64,000 bases of DNA from Flavobacterium sp. N1994 (GTDB taxonomy: Bacteria; Bacteroidota; Bacteroidia; Flavobacteriales; Flavobacteriaceae): contig NZ_CP109999.1 of the NCBI RefSeq assembly GCF_025947145.1, positions 1,860,001-1,924,000 on the forward strand. Reading direction: 5' to 3'. The position numbers and the translations under genes are program-made. Positions 1 through 10,545 of this stretch are shown here, one piece after another (within the stretch, counting starts at the first letter, position 1; each line of letters opens with the position of its first letter). The notes beneath the pieces were generated by a model. The model made no database searches and was not told the origin of the DNA. It was given only the letters and a program-made list of their open reading frames with translations.

Positions 1-15
1 TACTCATAGCAATTA

Positions 16-1425
16 TTAATGTTTATCTGAATGATTATGACCTTCTAATTCTCTTTGTCTTTTGAAATTCTCACCAGAAGATTTCAAAATAGTTTTAACC
101 TCTGCTTGAGCAATCACAGGGAATGTTCTAGCATATAATAGGAACAATACAAAGAAGAAACCAATAGTTCCGATGAATATTCCAATATCCACAAATGTTG
201 GTTGGAACATCGTCCAAGATGATGGTAAATAATCTCTGTGCAATGACGTTACGATAATTACGAAACGCTCAAACCACATACCAATATTTACAACAATCGA
301 GATTATAAATGAGAACATAATACTAGTTCTCAATTTTTTGAACCACATAAATTGTGGAGAGAATACGTTACAAGTCATCATCGACCAATAAGCCCACCAG
401 TAAGGTCCAGTAGCTCTATTCAAGAAAGCATATTGTTCAAATTCAACTCCAGAATACCAAGCTACAAATAACTCAGTAATATAAGCAACCCCAACGATAG
501 AACCTGTAATCATAATTACAATGTTCATCAATTCGATATGTTGAATAGTGATGTAAGCTTCAAGATTAGACACTTTTCTCATAATAATAAGCAAGGTGTT
601 TACCATGGCAAAACCTGAGAATACCGCTCCAGCCACAAAGTAAGGAGGGAAAATTGTAGTATGCCATCCAGGAACTACAGAAGTAGCAAAGTCAAAGGAT
701 ACAATCGTATGTACAGAAAGTACAAGTGGTGTAGCTAACCCTGCCAGTACCAAAGATACTTCTTCAAAACGTTGCCAATCTTTAGCTCTTCCACTCCAAC
801 CGAAACTTAAAATAGTATAGATTTTTTTAGCAAATGGTGTTACAGCTCTATCTCTAAGCATCGCAAAGTCAGGCAATAATCCAGTCCACCAGAAAACTAA
901 TGATACAGAAAGATAGGTAGAGATTGCAAATACGTCCCAAAGTAATGGTGAATTAAAGTTTACCCATAAAGAACCAAACTGATTCGGAATTGGCACTACC
1001 CAGTATGCTAACCAAGGACGACCCATGTGAATGATTGGGAATAAACCCGCTTGGATTACCGAGAAAATGGTCATCGCTTCCGCAGAACGGTTAATCGCCA
1101 TTCTCCATCTTTGACGGAATAATAATAATACAGCGGAGATTAATGTTCCTGCGTGCCCGATACCTACCCACCAAACGAAGTTAGTGATATCCCAGGCCCA
1201 ACCAACAGTTTTATTTAAACCCCAAGTTCCAATACCAGTTGAGATGGTATAGATGATGCATGAAATTCCCCAAAGGAAAGCTACTAATGCGATAGAAAAT
1301 ACAGTCCACCACTGTTTATTGGCTCTTCCTTCGACTGGAGCAGCGACATCTACAGTTACATCGTGATAAGATTTATCACCTATAACTAATGGTTTTCTAA
1401 TGGGTGCTTCGTAATGAGACGACAT
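16..1425 (-). CDS. actC: Alternative Complex III subunit ActC (NrfD/PsrC-type membrane protein)
   Basis: Integral membrane quinol-oxidising subunit of Alternative Complex III, which replaces cytochrome bc1 in many Bacteroidota and passes electrons towards cytochrome c or oxidase. The 469-residue product has a soluble N-terminus of about 40 residues, then roughly ten hydrophobic segments typical of the NrfD/PsrC fold. The charged stretch with SFDFATSVVPGW and the following PPYFVAGA fits the family's quinone-site region. The C-terminus is soluble and His/Lys rich. It is the last gene seen of actA-actB-actC on the minus strand, 29 bp after actB; actD-F would lie beyond the window start. The family assignment is secure from both sequence and order. 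Confidence 0.93.
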   Translation of the reverse strand: MSSHYEAPIRKPLVIGDKSYHDVTVDVAAPVEGRANKQWWTVFSIALVAFLWGISCIIYTISTGIGTWGLNKTVGWAWDITNFVWWVGIGHAGTLISAVLLLFRQRWRMAINRSAEAMTIFSVIQAGLFPIIHMGRPWLAYWVVPIPNQFGSLWVNFNSPLLWDVFAISTYLSVSLVFWWTGLLPDFAMLRDRAVTPFAKKIYTILSFGWSGRAKDWQRFEEVSLVLAGLATPLVLSVHTIVSFDFATSVVPGWHTTIFPPYFVAGAVFSGFAMVNTLLIIMRKVSNLEAYITIQHIELMNIVIMITGSIVGVAYITELFVAWYSGVEFEQYAFLNRATGPYWWAYWSMMTCNVFSPQFMWFKKLRTSIMFSFIISIVVNIGMWFERFVIIVTSLHRDYLPSSWTMFQPTFVDIGIFIGTIGFFFVLFLLYARTFPVIAQAEVKTILKSSGENFKRQRELEGHNHSDKH

Positions 1426-1454
1426 AATCCTTTATTTCTTAATTAATTATTATA

Positions 1455-4400
1455 CTACGTATTTCTAACTTTAACGTGATAAAACACATTAGGTTTTGTA
1501 CCTACACTTTCTAATAAGTGGTACATTCTCTTATCTTGAGCCAATTTGGCCACTTGACTTTCTTTATTGTTCACATCTCCAAAAACCATAGCGCCTGTTG
1601 AACAGGCAGCTGAACAAGCCGTTTGGAATTCATCAACAGCAACTTCTCTTCCTTCACGTTTAGCAGTAAGGATGGTTAATTGTGTTTTTTGAATACACAT
1701 TGAACATTTTTCCATTACCCCACGAGAACGAACGTTAACATCTGGATTAACAACCATACGACCTAAATCATCATTCATATGGAAATCAAATTCGTCGTTA
1801 TTATTGTATAAGAACCAGTTGAAACGACGTACTTTATACGGACAGTTGTTAGCACAGTAACGAGTACCCACACATCTGTTGTAAGCCATCATATTTTGAC
1901 CTTGACGACCGTGTGATGTTGCAGCAACTGGACAAACAGTCTCACAAGGAGCATGATTACAATGTTGACACATTACAGGTTGGAAAGATACTTGTGGATT
2001 AGCTGCAGGATTTTCCATTTCACCAAATCCTCCTAATGAACCTTTTTTACCAAATAATCCGTCGAAGCTTTCTTTTTTCTCGTTATCTCCAGCAAAAGTA
2101 TCTTCTGATGAATAATATCTATCAATACGCAACCAGTGCATATCACGACTTCTTCTGATTTCTGCTTTTCCTACTACTGGAACGTTATTTTCTGCATGAC
2201 AAGCAATAACACAAGCACCACATCCAGTACAAGCATTCAAATCGATTGACAAGTTAAAGTGATGTCCTACTGAACGATCAAATGGCTCCCATAAATCTAC
2301 TTTAGTAGCTTCTACTTCTTTGTGATCCAAAGAAACCATAGCAACCGAGTTCCATACTTCTGGCTCGTCATATTTGGCATTAAATATCTCTAGAGAAGTT
2401 TCTTTAATAATATCCCCTCTACCCATCAAAGTTTTTTGTGACTGAACACAAGCAAACTCATGTTCTCCACTTCCTTTAGCAATAGAAGCTGATTGTACAT
2501 TATTGAAATTAGCATAGAAAGCATAAGCATTAAGCCCAACTTGCATCTCTTCTTTCAATCCTGTTTTTTTACCGTAACCTAAAGCCAAACCTAAAGTTCC
2601 TTTAGCTTGTCCTGGTTGAACGATAACTGGAACATTTTCCAATTTAATTCCGTTAACCGTTAGTGTTGCATAACTTCCGTTAAGACCACCATTGGCCACT
2701 ATTTTATTTTCTAAACCTAATGCTTTAGCATCAGCTTGTGAAACCGTAACATAATTATCCCAAGAAACTCTTGTAATTGGATCTGGAAACTCTTGCAACC
2801 ATGGGTTATTAGCTTGTTGTCCATCCCCTAAACCAGTTTTGGTATACAATACTAATTCATATCCTTTAACAGGTGCAGATGCCGCTAAAGCACTAGCCGC
2901 TGCTGCTGCATTAGCAGAACCACCAGATGCCGCTCCAGAAACACCAACAGCAAGACCATCATGAACCGTTTGATTCCATGATTTTCCGCTAGTATAATTT
3001 GCTGCATTGGCTTTCAAATAATCGTAGTATGCTGCACCATTACCATTCCATGACAATAATCCTTCTTGGAATTGTTTAGAACTGAATAACGGACGAATAG
3101 TAGGTTGTGTTAAAGAATAAGTTCCTTTAGTCAACTCTAGATCATTCCATGACTCTAAATAATGAGGTGCTGGAATAGCAATATTGGTTATAGAAGCTGT
3201 TTCATCTTCTCTCAAAGAGAATGCAGCTGATAATTTTACTTTTTTCAATCCGCTTACGAATTTAGCCGAATCAGCTAAAGTGTATACTGGATTTACACCG
3301 CTCATGATTAAAGTATGAACACTTCCTGCATTCATATCAGCAATCAATTGCGCTACTTTTTCATTAGAACCTTTTCTAATTTGACGAGTTCCTGAAGTTG
3401 AAAATGCCTCACTAGCTAAAGCTTGATTAATAGCTAAAACTACTAATTGTGCATTTTTATCTTGAATTCCAGAAACTAAAAGTCCTTTACTTCCTGCAGC
3501 TTTCAATTGTTGTGCTGCTTTTATAACTACATCTTCATTATCCACTTTTCCTGTAGATATTGCAGAACCTGTAATTACATTATATATTTTAACTAAAGCT
3601 TGTTTTTGATTAGCAACAGTCATTGGAACTCTCTTATCAGCAGCTGCACCAGACAATGTCATATTAGCTTCAAACTGATAGTGTTTTGACATTTTTCCTG
3701 CTTGAGGAATTCTTCCTTTAGCATAGCCTGAATCAAAACTTCCACCTTGCCAATCTCCTAAGAAATCTGCATCTAAAGAAACTATCGTATTTGCTTTTGA
3801 AAAATCATAATCTACCAAAGCTCTTTCGCCATAAGCTGCTTCAAAAGCATCTAATGCCGCAGACTCAGAAACAGCATCATAAACAACATGTTTCGCAGTT
3901 GGATTTTTAGCAATAAACTCAGCAATCAACTTTTCAGTAGATGGACTTGCCAAAGTGTTAGTCAATAAAACGATTAGACCTCCTTTAGCTTTAGCCTCAG
4001 CTAAACTTGCTTTTATTTTCAAATCAGCTTCTTGCCAAGACGCTTCTTTTTGTCCAACTTTAGTAACTTTCAAACGCATACTATCATATAATGATAATAC
4101 AGAAGCATGAACTCTTGCATTGGCAGCAAACTTAGCACCAGCAATAGTATTGTTTTCTATTTTAATTGGACGACCTTCTCTTGTTTTTACTAACAAATTA
4201 GCAAAATCAAAACCATCAAACATAGAAGTTGCATAAAAATCGGCAACACCTGGAATGATTTGTTCAGGTTGTAAAACGTAAGGTATTGATTTGTGTACTG
4301 GACCTTCGCAAGCCGCCAATGTAGCAGCCGCTGTACTGAATCCAACGTATTTCAAGAAATCACGACGAGTTGTTGAGGATGAGGATAATGAGTCTTTATC

Positions 4401-4520
4401 AGATAAAAAATCCGCTGTTGGAATTTCTTCTACAAATTCATTATTTCTAAGCGCCTCAACAATAGAACTATTTTCGTTTAGCTCCTCAACACTTTTCCAG
4501 TATTTTTTGTTCGATGACAT
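1455..4520 (-). CDS. actB: Alternative Complex III subunit ActB (molybdopterin-oxidoreductase-like, Fe-S)
   Basis: Large peripheral iron-sulfur subunit of Alternative Complex III, 1021 residues. Near residue 52 there is a Tat-type motif (TTRRDFLKYVGF) followed by a lipobox-like LAAC, so export and lipid anchoring on the outer face of the inner membrane are likely. The middle resembles a molybdopterin oxidoreductase, but in this family no molybdenum cofactor is bound. The C-terminal ferredoxin-like part has four Cys groups: CTGCGACVIAC, CQHCNHAPCETVC, CVGTRYCANNC and CSMC with a later CSAAC, consistent with three 4Fe-4S and one 3Fe-4S cluster. An Ala/Gly/Ser-rich linker lies near residues 525-550. 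It lies between actA and actC with short spacers, so one operon. Confidence 0.95.
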   Translation of the reverse strand: MSSNKKYWKSVEELNENSSIVEALRNNEFVEEIPTADFLSDKDSLSSSSTTRRDFLKYVGFSTAAATLAACEGPVHKSIPYVLQPEQIIPGVADFYATSMFDGFDFANLLVKTREGRPIKIENNTIAGAKFAANARVHASVLSLYDSMRLKVTKVGQKEASWQEADLKIKASLAEAKAKGGLIVLLTNTLASPSTEKLIAEFIAKNPTAKHVVYDAVSESAALDAFEAAYGERALVDYDFSKANTIVSLDADFLGDWQGGSFDSGYAKGRIPQAGKMSKHYQFEANMTLSGAAADKRVPMTVANQKQALVKIYNVITGSAISTGKVDNEDVVIKAAQQLKAAGSKGLLVSGIQDKNAQLVVLAINQALASEAFSTSGTRQIRKGSNEKVAQLIADMNAGSVHTLIMSGVNPVYTLADSAKFVSGLKKVKLSAAFSLREDETASITNIAIPAPHYLESWNDLELTKGTYSLTQPTIRPLFSSKQFQEGLLSWNGNGAAYYDYLKANAANYTSGKSWNQTVHDGLAVGVSGAASGGSANAAAAASALAASAPVKGYELVLYTKTGLGDGQQANNPWLQEFPDPITRVSWDNYVTVSQADAKALGLENKIVANGGLNGSYATLTVNGIKLENVPVIVQPGQAKGTLGLALGYGKKTGLKEEMQVGLNAYAFYANFNNVQSASIAKGSGEHEFACVQSQKTLMGRGDIIKETSLEIFNAKYDEPEVWNSVAMVSLDHKEVEATKVDLWEPFDRSVGHHFNLSIDLNACTGCGACVIACHAENNVPVVGKAEIRRSRDMHWLRIDRYYSSEDTFAGDNEKKESFDGLFGKKGSLGGFGEMENPAANPQVSFQPVMCQHCNHAPCETVCPVAATSHGRQGQNMMAYNRCVGTRYCANNCPYKVRRFNWFLYNNNDEFDFHMNDDLGRMVVNPDVNVRSRGVMEKCSMCIQKTQLTILTAKREGREVAVDEFQTACSAACSTGAMVFGDVNNKESQVAKLAQDKRMYHLLESVGTKPNVFYHVKVRNT

Positions 4521-4552
4521 CGTATATAAATATTAGCTTCTTAATAAATTTA

Positions 4553-5890
4553 TTAGTAGTGACACTTACCACATTCTAAACCTCCCATTTGTGCAGCAGT
4601 CAATTTGTCTACTCCATATCGTTTAGAAAGTTCTGCGTGAATTTTGTCATAGTATTTGTTACCCTCCATTTTAACATCAGTTTCACGGTGACATTTAATA
4701 CACCATCCCATAGTTAAAGGAGCAAATTGTTTTTGAATTTCATAGGTTTGAACTGGACCGTGACATTTTTGACATTCAATACCTGCAACAGTTACGTGTT
4801 GTGAGTGATTGAAGTAAGCAAAGTCAGGTAAGTTGTGAATACGAACCCATTTCACAGGACTTGTTTTTCCAGTGTATTTAGCTCCATCCCAACCAACAGC
4901 TTTGTATAATTTTTGGATTTCTCCATCATAAAATGCTTTTGAATGCTCAGGCGTTGCTGTAGTATCTGAAACCTCAGCAATATTTTTGTGGCAATTCATA
5001 CACACGTTTAATGAAGGTATTCCAGCATTTTTACTAACTCTAGCTGCAGAGTGACAATATTTACAATCGATCCCGTTACTTCCAGCGTGTATTCTGTGAG
5101 AATAATGGATTGGTTGAATAGGCTCGTAATTTTGGTCGATACCAATTTGCATCACCCAACCGTAGAAGAAGTATCCACTAGCCAATATCAAAAATACTGT
5201 AGATACAAATACCAAGAATTGATTTTTAGCAAACGCTCTCCAAATAGGTAATGTTGCTTCTTTTTCTGCTGCTTCAATGCCATTCGCTTTAGCTACTTTA
5301 GTCAACACATTGTTCACAAAGAACAACATGATTACTAACATCAACATCACTAAAGATAAAGCTCCTAAAATAACATTGTTGGAAACACCATTATCGGCTG
5401 CTGTAGTTCCTGGAGGCCCTGCAGTAGTTGCGGTTTTTGGCTCTTCTTTTGGCGTATCCGTATAAGCCAAAATATTATCCACATCTTGTTTAGACAATTG
5501 TGGGAAAGCTGTCATTACAGATTGATTATTTTCTGCAAACAATTTAACCGCATCAGCATCGCCTGATTTTATCAAGGCAGAACTGTTGGCAATCCATTTG
5601 TAGAACCAATCTTTGGCATGACGTCCTGTTACTCCTCTTAAGGCAGGACCTGTCATTTTCCTGTCTAAATTATGACAAGCTGCACAGTTGGTATTAAACA
5701 AAGCTTTTCCAGCTACTGCATCACCTCCAGTGGTTGCGGCTGGTGTAGCTGCAGCTGGAGCGGCTGCCGTTGTAGTGGCAGCTGGCGGTGGTGTTGCTTG
5801 TGAAAATGAAGTGAAGGAGAATGTTAGCATTAAAGCTAAACAGAAGAGTATTTTCCTTGAAATCGAATTATGGTTACCCACTTTTTTCAT
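4553..5890 (-). CDS. actA: Alternative Complex III cytochrome c subunit ActA with extra N-terminal monohaem domain
   Basis: Multihaem cytochrome c of Alternative Complex III, 445 residues. I count six CxxCH haem sites: CAACH near residue 70, then CKYCH, CMNCH, CQKCH, CIKCH and CGKCH in the C-terminal half. The last five form the classical pentahaem ActA. The first sits in a separate cytochrome c domain behind a signal peptide (hydrophobic core ILFCLALMLTFSFTSF) and an Ala/Pro/Thr linker, and is followed by a membrane helix near residues 175-195. A second hydrophobic segment (residues about 228-248) precedes the pentahaem part. First gene of actABC; a consensus promoter lies about 90 bp upstream. 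The extra domain looks like a fusion of a monohaem subunit to ActA. Confidence 0.93.
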   Translation of the reverse strand: MKKVGNHNSISRKILFCLALMLTFSFTSFSQATPPPAATTTAAAPAAATPAATTGGDAVAGKALFNTNCAACHNLDRKMTGPALRGVTGRHAKDWFYKWIANSSALIKSGDADAVKLFAENNQSVMTAFPQLSKQDVDNILAYTDTPKEEPKTATTAGPPGTTAADNGVSNNVILGALSLVMLMLVIMLFFVNNVLTKVAKANGIEAAEKEATLPIWRAFAKNQFLVFVSTVFLILASGYFFYGWVMQIGIDQNYEPIQPIHYSHRIHAGSNGIDCKYCHSAARVSKNAGIPSLNVCMNCHKNIAEVSDTTATPEHSKAFYDGEIQKLYKAVGWDGAKYTGKTSPVKWVRIHNLPDFAYFNHSQHVTVAGIECQKCHGPVQTYEIQKQFAPLTMGWCIKCHRETDVKMEGNKYYDKIHAELSKRYGVDKLTAAQMGGLECGKCHY

Positions 5891-5977
5891 ATAATATAGT
5901 GATTATCTACTAATGTTGGCATGATTTTTTCTGAAAGCAATTCAGTTTAAAAATCGACACTTTATTAAAAACTTGCA

Positions 5978-6007
5978 CAAAAATACGACTTATGAACTAT
6001 TCTCAAA
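5978..6007 (-). promoter_or_regulatory. Bacteroidota-type promoter for actABC
   Basis: On the minus strand TATTTTTG (5978-5985) matches the TAnnTTTG -7 element. TTTG at 6004-6007 lies 18 bp upstream as the -33 element. Leader of roughly 80 nt to the actA start. Confidence 0.6.
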
Positions 6008-6061
6008 ACCTTAAATATATCTTAAATATCAATTTATATTAATTCTAAATAACATTTAAGG

Positions 6062-6091
6062 TTTTGTTTAATTTATTAAGTTTTACATTTG
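6062..6091 (+). promoter_or_regulatory. Promoter of the SPOR-like gene; argues for the ATG at 6110
   Basis: TTTTG at 6062-6066 and TACATTTG at 6084-6091, spaced 17 bp, form a full TTTG/TAnnTTTG promoter. An apparent TTG start at 6089 lies inside the -7 box, so the ATG at 6110 is the start. Confidence 0.65.
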
Positions 6092-6109
6092 TATAAAAAT
6101 CAAATCATT

Positions 6110-6499
6110 ATGCCAAATTTATCCCAATTAAAAGTTTTTTTAGCGCTACCTTTTCTTTTATTATTATCACAAAAAAGTCATTCTCAAGACGGAAAAGTGA
6201 CTGTAACTCAAGATCCGAAATTTGAACAACTACTAAACGAAAAAAGAAAAATAAACAGCTCTATAACCATAAATGATCGTTATAAAATTCAAATTTTTAA
6301 CGGGGATACCGAGAATTCTAAGAAAACGTTGCTCGATTTTAAAAGAGACAATAAGAATATGGATGCTACTATTGTTTTTAGCACTCCTTTATATAAGGTA
6401 TGGGTCGGCAATTTCAAAACCCGAATTGAAGCCGAAAAAAACCTAAATGATCTAAAGAAAAAATATCCAAATGCTTTTTTAATTAAGCCGAATAAATAA
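6110..6499 (+). CDS. Secreted SPOR-domain-like protein
   Basis: Small exported protein of 129 residues from the ATG at 6110. The signal peptide (LKVFLALPFLLLLSQKSHSQ) ends near residue 25. The C-terminal 75 residues read as a SPOR fold: YKIQIFNGD opens the first strand, and YKVWVGNFKTRIEAEKNL followed by YPNAFLIK closes the domain, the usual pattern of SPOR domains that bind denuded peptidoglycan glycan strands. No other domain is present, so it may act as a periplasmic septal or wall-associated protein. Single-gene unit with its own promoter and a shared terminator with the convergent gene downstream. Confidence 0.75.
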   Translation: MPNLSQLKVFLALPFLLLLSQKSHSQDGKVTVTQDPKFEQLLNEKRKINSSITINDRYKIQIFNGDTENSKKTLLDFKRDNKNMDATIVFSTPLYKVWVGNFKTRIEAEKNLNDLKKKYPNAFLIKPNK

Positions 6500-6532
6500 A
6501 AAAGCCCCCGATATAATCAGGCCTTTTTTATA
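6500..6532. terminator. Bidirectional terminator between convergent genes
   Basis: An A-run, an imperfect GC-rich hairpin (GCCCCCGAT against ATCAGGC) and a T-run lie between two converging stop codons. Confidence 0.6.
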
Positions 6533-7655
6533 GACCATGAATCCGCATGTAAAATAGCTTTTTATCTGCCGGTGTTCTTTGCGTCTTTTTATATTCTTTC
6601 AATAATTCTTTATTTGATTCTAGTATTCTTAAAATATATTTATCAGAGAGAAAAGTTGGCGTACCGTTTACCCTATCAAGAACTAACGGTATTTTTTTTA
6701 GTTCAGAAGTGTTGTTTCCGTTACTGATTAAAGTCATAGCCAAAGCACCTCCGAGTCCACCAATCATTCCTCCATAAGTCACATAATATCCCCCAAAATC
6801 GAGATTACTCTCGAACACTTCATCAATAAAGTAGCGGTCACCCATAATTTCAGTTTTCAAATAATACCGAACCGTTGAGAATTGAAATAAATTGATGTAA
6901 AAATTTTGCCCATCACTAAATCCATAAAATGCAGTTTCTATCCTTCCGGTGACTCTGTTTGTAAGACAAAAACCCTCCTTATACTTAGTGATAGAATAAT
7001 CTTCCAGACTTAGTGCGTGTTGGTTAAAAACATCCTTATAATTAAGATAAACCCCTTCTTTGATGTTTGTATTTTTTGTATTAACAGGCTCATCTTGGTC
7101 AAAAGGAATCGGTGTTTGATAAACTTGTTTGGAATTTTTATAATTCTCAAAAGTATTTTTTATAGCTGCAGTAATTAATGCAGGGTGCAACTTAGTTACA
7201 TCTGACCGTGTATTTTCTCTAGTTGCAAAATAAGTTCCTAAAATATATTCTTTCCCATCTGCTCCTTTTTCAATGATATCCAGAACAACAGTTGCCGAAG
7301 CCAATTCCTTTCTATTTGTTTCTGTATTGGCGCTTGCTTCGGTAATATACAATTCATTAATCCTGACTGAAATAGGCTTTATATTATCTTTTTTTGGATA
7401 CAATACTGCAAACAACGACCGCAGTTCTTCAATAAAAGGCTTTTCAAAATTGGCAGGAACCTTATTGTTGAAAAGCTCATAAACTGTACCTATATTTTCA
7501 GTTACTTGTCTACCATCGTATATATTTTCAATATAGAAATCACTATCAATGGCAAGGTTATTTTTGTTTGCTAAAGAAATTAAATGAACCTCATTGTCTT
7601 GAGCAAAGGCTCCAAGAGTAAAGAACATGTAAAAAGTAAATATCGTTTTTTTCAT
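6528..7655 (-). CDS. Hypothetical secreted protein, 375 aa
   Basis: Not recognised. A clear signal peptide (MKKTIFTFYMFFTLGAFAQ) predicts export. The mature part is a mixed alpha/beta protein without Cys clusters. It has a Gly-rich stretch near residues 292-306 (GGYYVTYGGMIGGLGGAL) that could be a short membrane-associated or glycine-zipper-like segment, and a basic C-terminus. It stands alone between infB, which is co-oriented but separated by a terminator, and the convergent SPOR gene. No pathway can be inferred from context. Confidence 0.7.
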   Translation of the reverse strand: MKKTIFTFYMFFTLGAFAQDNEVHLISLANKNNLAIDSDFYIENIYDGRQVTENIGTVYELFNNKVPANFEKPFIEELRSLFAVLYPKKDNIKPISVRINELYITEASANTETNRKELASATVVLDIIEKGADGKEYILGTYFATRENTRSDVTKLHPALITAAIKNTFENYKNSKQVYQTPIPFDQDEPVNTKNTNIKEGVYLNYKDVFNQHALSLEDYSITKYKEGFCLTNRVTGRIETAFYGFSDGQNFYINLFQFSTVRYYLKTEIMGDRYFIDEVFESNLDFGGYYVTYGGMIGGLGGALAMTLISNGNNTSELKKIPLVLDRVNGTPTFLSDKYILRILESNKELLKEYKKTQRTPADKKLFYMRIHGL

Positions 7656-7679
7656 AAAACTGCCTTATTTGTAGCTAAA

Positions 7680-7712
7680 ATAAAAAAGTCCCGATTAAAT
7701 CGAGACTTTTTA
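7680..7712 (-). terminator. Terminator of the rimP-nusA-infB operon
   Basis: Hairpin AAAAAGTCCCGATT / AATCGAGACTTTTT directly after the infB stop codon, with a T-run on the minus strand. Confidence 0.75.
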
Positions 7713-7715
7713 TTA

Positions 7716-10508
7716 TTATTTGATCTTTTTCTTCACTTCCACTTCTTGGAAAGCTTCGATGATATCTAGTTGCTCAATGTCGTTGTAATTCTTGATTTGC
7801 ATACCGCAATCATAGCCTTTAGAGACCTCTTTAACATCGTCTTTAAAACGTTTTAAAGTAGCTAACTCTCCAGTATAAATTACAACGCCTTCACGTATGA
7901 TACGTATTTTAGAGTTTCTAAAGATTTTACCATCGGTAACCATACATCCAGCGATAGTTCCCACTTTAGACACTTTAAATATTTCTCTGATTTCAGCCGT
8001 TCCAGTAATTTCTTCCTTCATTTCTGGAGAAAGCATTCCTTCCATAGCATCTTTCAAGTCATTGATGGCATCATAAATAATAGAATAGTTTCTGATATCG
8101 ATTTCTTCTTTTTGAGCCAGTTGACGTGCATTTCCAGCCGGACGAACATTAAATCCAATAATAATCGCATCCGAAGCAGAAGCTAACATAACGTCAGTTT
8201 CTGTAATAGCACCAACTCCTTTATGGATAATGTTGATTTGAATTTCTTCTGTAGACAATTTAGCGAACTCACTAGAAAGTGCTTCTACAGAACCATCCAC
8301 GTCTCCTTTAAGGATAATGTTCAATTCTTTAAATTGTCCTAAAGCTATACGACGACCAATCTCAGCCAAGGTAATATGACGTTGTGTTCTAACCGATTGT
8401 TCACGCATTAACTGAATACGTTTAGTAGCAATTTGTTTAGCTTCTCTTTCGTCTTCAAATACATTAAACTTATCTCCTGCAGTTGACGCACCATCCAAAC
8501 CTAATATAGATATTGGTGTTGATGGACCAGCCGTTAAAACATTATGACCTCTTTCATCATGCATCGCTTTCACTTTACCATGATTTTTTCCTGCCAATAC
8601 ATAATCCCCCACTTTCAAAGTCCCCGATTGTACCAAGATAGTGGACACATATCCTCTACCTTTATCTAATTGAGCTTCAACAACAGTTCCAACTGCTGGT
8701 TTATTTGGATTTGCTTTTAAGTCTAATATTTCAGCTTCAAGCAATACTTTTTCTAATAATTCTTTAACTCCAGTTCCTTTTTTAGCTGAAATATCATGCG
8801 ATTGGTATTTACCACCCCAGTCTTCTACTAATAAGTTCATGGCTGCTAATTTCTCTTTGATTTTTTCAGGATTGGCTCCTTGTTTATCAATCTTGTTAAT
8901 AGCAAATATCATAGGAACATTAGCCGCTTGCGCGTGACTAATAGCTTCTTTGGTTTGTGGCATGATATCATCATCCGCAGCTACTACAATAATAGCGATA
9001 TCGGTAACTTGAGCTCCACGAGCACGCATAGCGGTAAACGCTTCGTGACCTGGTGTATCCAAGAATGTGATTTTTTGTCCTCCATCTAAAGTAACAGCAT
9101 AAGCTCCGATATGTTGTGTAATTCCTCCTGATTCACCTGCGATTACATTTTCTTTACGGATATAATCTAGTAACGATGTTTTACCGTGATCTACGTGACC
9201 CATTACAGTTACGATTGGCGCACGAGATACTAAATCTTCTTCTCTATCTTCAACAATTTCAATTGCGTCTTCGATATCAGTTGTTATGAATTCAACTTCA
9301 AAACCAAATTCATCTGCAACAATAGATAAAGTCTCAGCATCCAAACGTTGATTCATCGTAACCATGATTCCTAATGACATACATGTTCCTATAACTTTAG
9401 TAATAGGCACATCCATCATGGTCGCTACTTCTCCAACAGTAACGAATTCTGTTACTTTGATAGTTTTGCTTCCTTCCTCAAGCGCTTGCATTTCTTCCTC
9501 ACTTCTTTGACGGTGAGAATCACGTTTATCTCTTCTGTATTTAGCTGCTTTAGATTTGTTTCCTTTACCTTGTAAACGCTCTAAAGTTTCTTTAATTTGA
9601 TTTTTAACTTCTTCTTCAGTAGGCTCTACTTTTTGAACTATAGCAGGACGATTTCCTTTTTGGAAACCACCGCCTCCTGGTTTGTTACCTCCTGGTTTAT
9701 TAGGCCCAAAAGCATTACTTCCTCCTCCACCAGCAGTAATAGCCGGTTTGCCTGCTTCTCCAGCTTTAGGCAATATTCTTTTTCTTTTGTTTTTATTCGC
9801 GTTATTATTTGCTCCTGCATTTTGTGCGTTTGCTGGAGTTCCAGCAGCAGGCTTATTGGCGTCTTTTTTGAACTCTTCTTTTTTCTTTTTAGGCTTATTA
9901 AACTGAGTTAAATCTATTTTTTGTCCTGTTAAGACTGGCCCAGTAAGATTTTGATATTGTGTAGTGTGTGTTTCGTCTACAGGTGCTTCTTCTGCAACAA
10001 CTTGTGGTTTTTCAACTGCTTTGATTTCAACTGCTTTAGTTTCAACTGGAGCAACTGGTGGAGCTATAACTTCTTTTGGCGTTACAATTTCTTTCTTTTC
10101 AGCCGTAATTTTTGGTTCTTGAGCCGGAGGAGTTGGAGTTGCTTTAGGTTGTAAATCGATTTTTCCAACTTGCTTGGGACCCGTAACAACCGCTTTTGCT
10201 TTAATCAACTCTTGTTGTTGTTGACGCTCTTCGTCTTGTTTGCGTTTGTCTTCGATTTCTTTTTCTCTTTCTATTCGAAGCGCTTCTTTTTCTTTTCTAA
10301 TTTCTTCACTTACTCCTTTTGAAGCTTCTTTATTGCCTTTGTCTCCGGCAAATTGTCCGCAAAGAATAGTATATACATCGTCGGAAATTTTTGTGTTGGG
10401 ACTTGCTTCAATAGCAATACCCTTATCCTTAAGATAATCCACAGCTCTTTCCAGAGAAATATTTAACTCTCTTAAAACTTTATTAATTCTAATATTTCCT
10501 TCAGACAT
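7716..10508 (-). CDS. infB: Translation initiation factor IF-2
   Basis: GTPase that delivers initiator tRNA to the 30S subunit. 930 residues. The N-terminal IF2_N domain ([20 protein letters not shown]) is followed by a long low-complexity Lys/Glu/Pro/Ala and Gly/Asn-rich linker to about residue 330. A second IF2_N-like element comes next, and then the G domain near residue 430 with [27 protein letters not shown] and NKIDK. The C-terminal beta-barrel and fMet-tRNA-binding domains are complete. Third gene of rimP-nusA-infB, as in most bacteria, 37 bp after nusA, and followed by a strong terminator. Confidence 0.98.
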   Translation of the reverse strand: MSEGNIRINKVLRELNISLERAVDYLKDKGIAIEASPNTKISDDVYTILCGQFAGDKGNKEASKGVSEEIRKEKEALRIEREKEIEDKRKQDEERQQQQELIKAKAVVTGPKQVGKIDLQPKATPTPPAQEPKITAEKKEIVTPKEVIAPPVAPVETKAVEIKAVEKPQVVAEEAPVDETHTTQYQNLTGPVLTGQKIDLTQFNKPKKKKEEFKKDANKPAAGTPANAQNAGANNNANKNKRKRILPKAGEAGKPAITAGGGGSNAFGPNKPGGNKPGGGGFQKGNRPAIVQKVEPTEEEVKNQIKETLERLQGKGNKSKAAKYRRDKRDSHRQRSEEEMQALEEGSKTIKVTEFVTVGEVATMMDVPITKVIGTCMSLGIMVTMNQRLDAETLSIVADEFGFEVEFITTDIEDAIEIVEDREEDLVSRAPIVTVMGHVDHGKTSLLDYIRKENVIAGESGGITQHIGAYAVTLDGGQKITFLDTPGHEAFTAMRARGAQVTDIAIIVVAADDDIMPQTKEAISHAQAANVPMIFAINKIDKQGANPEKIKEKLAAMNLLVEDWGGKYQSHDISAKKGTGVKELLEKVLLEAEILDLKANPNKPAVGTVVEAQLDKGRGYVSTILVQSGTLKVGDYVLAGKNHGKVKAMHDERGHNVLTAGPSTPISILGLDGASTAGDKFNVFEDEREAKQIATKRIQLMREQSVRTQRHITLAEIGRRIALGQFKELNIILKGDVDGSVEALSSEFAKLSTEEIQINIIHKGVGAITETDVMLASASDAIIIGFNVRPAGNARQLAQKEEIDIRNYSIIYDAINDLKDAMEGMLSPEMKEEITGTAEIREIFKVSKVGTIAGCMVTDGKIFRNSKIRIIREGVVIYTGELATLKRFKDDVKEVSKGYDCGMQIKNYNDIEQLDIIEAFQEVEVKKKIK

Positions 10509-10545
10509 ATAATCTTTTTAATGTTATCAATTTTGGGTGAAAAAA

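Noticed and set aside
6089..6109. TTG start for the SPOR-like gene
   Set aside because: The TTG lies within the -7 promoter element; the ATG at 6110 gives a normal signal peptide.
9597..9911. Long plus-strand frames within infB
   Set aside because: Antisense of the low-complexity IF-2 linker; composition alone keeps them open.
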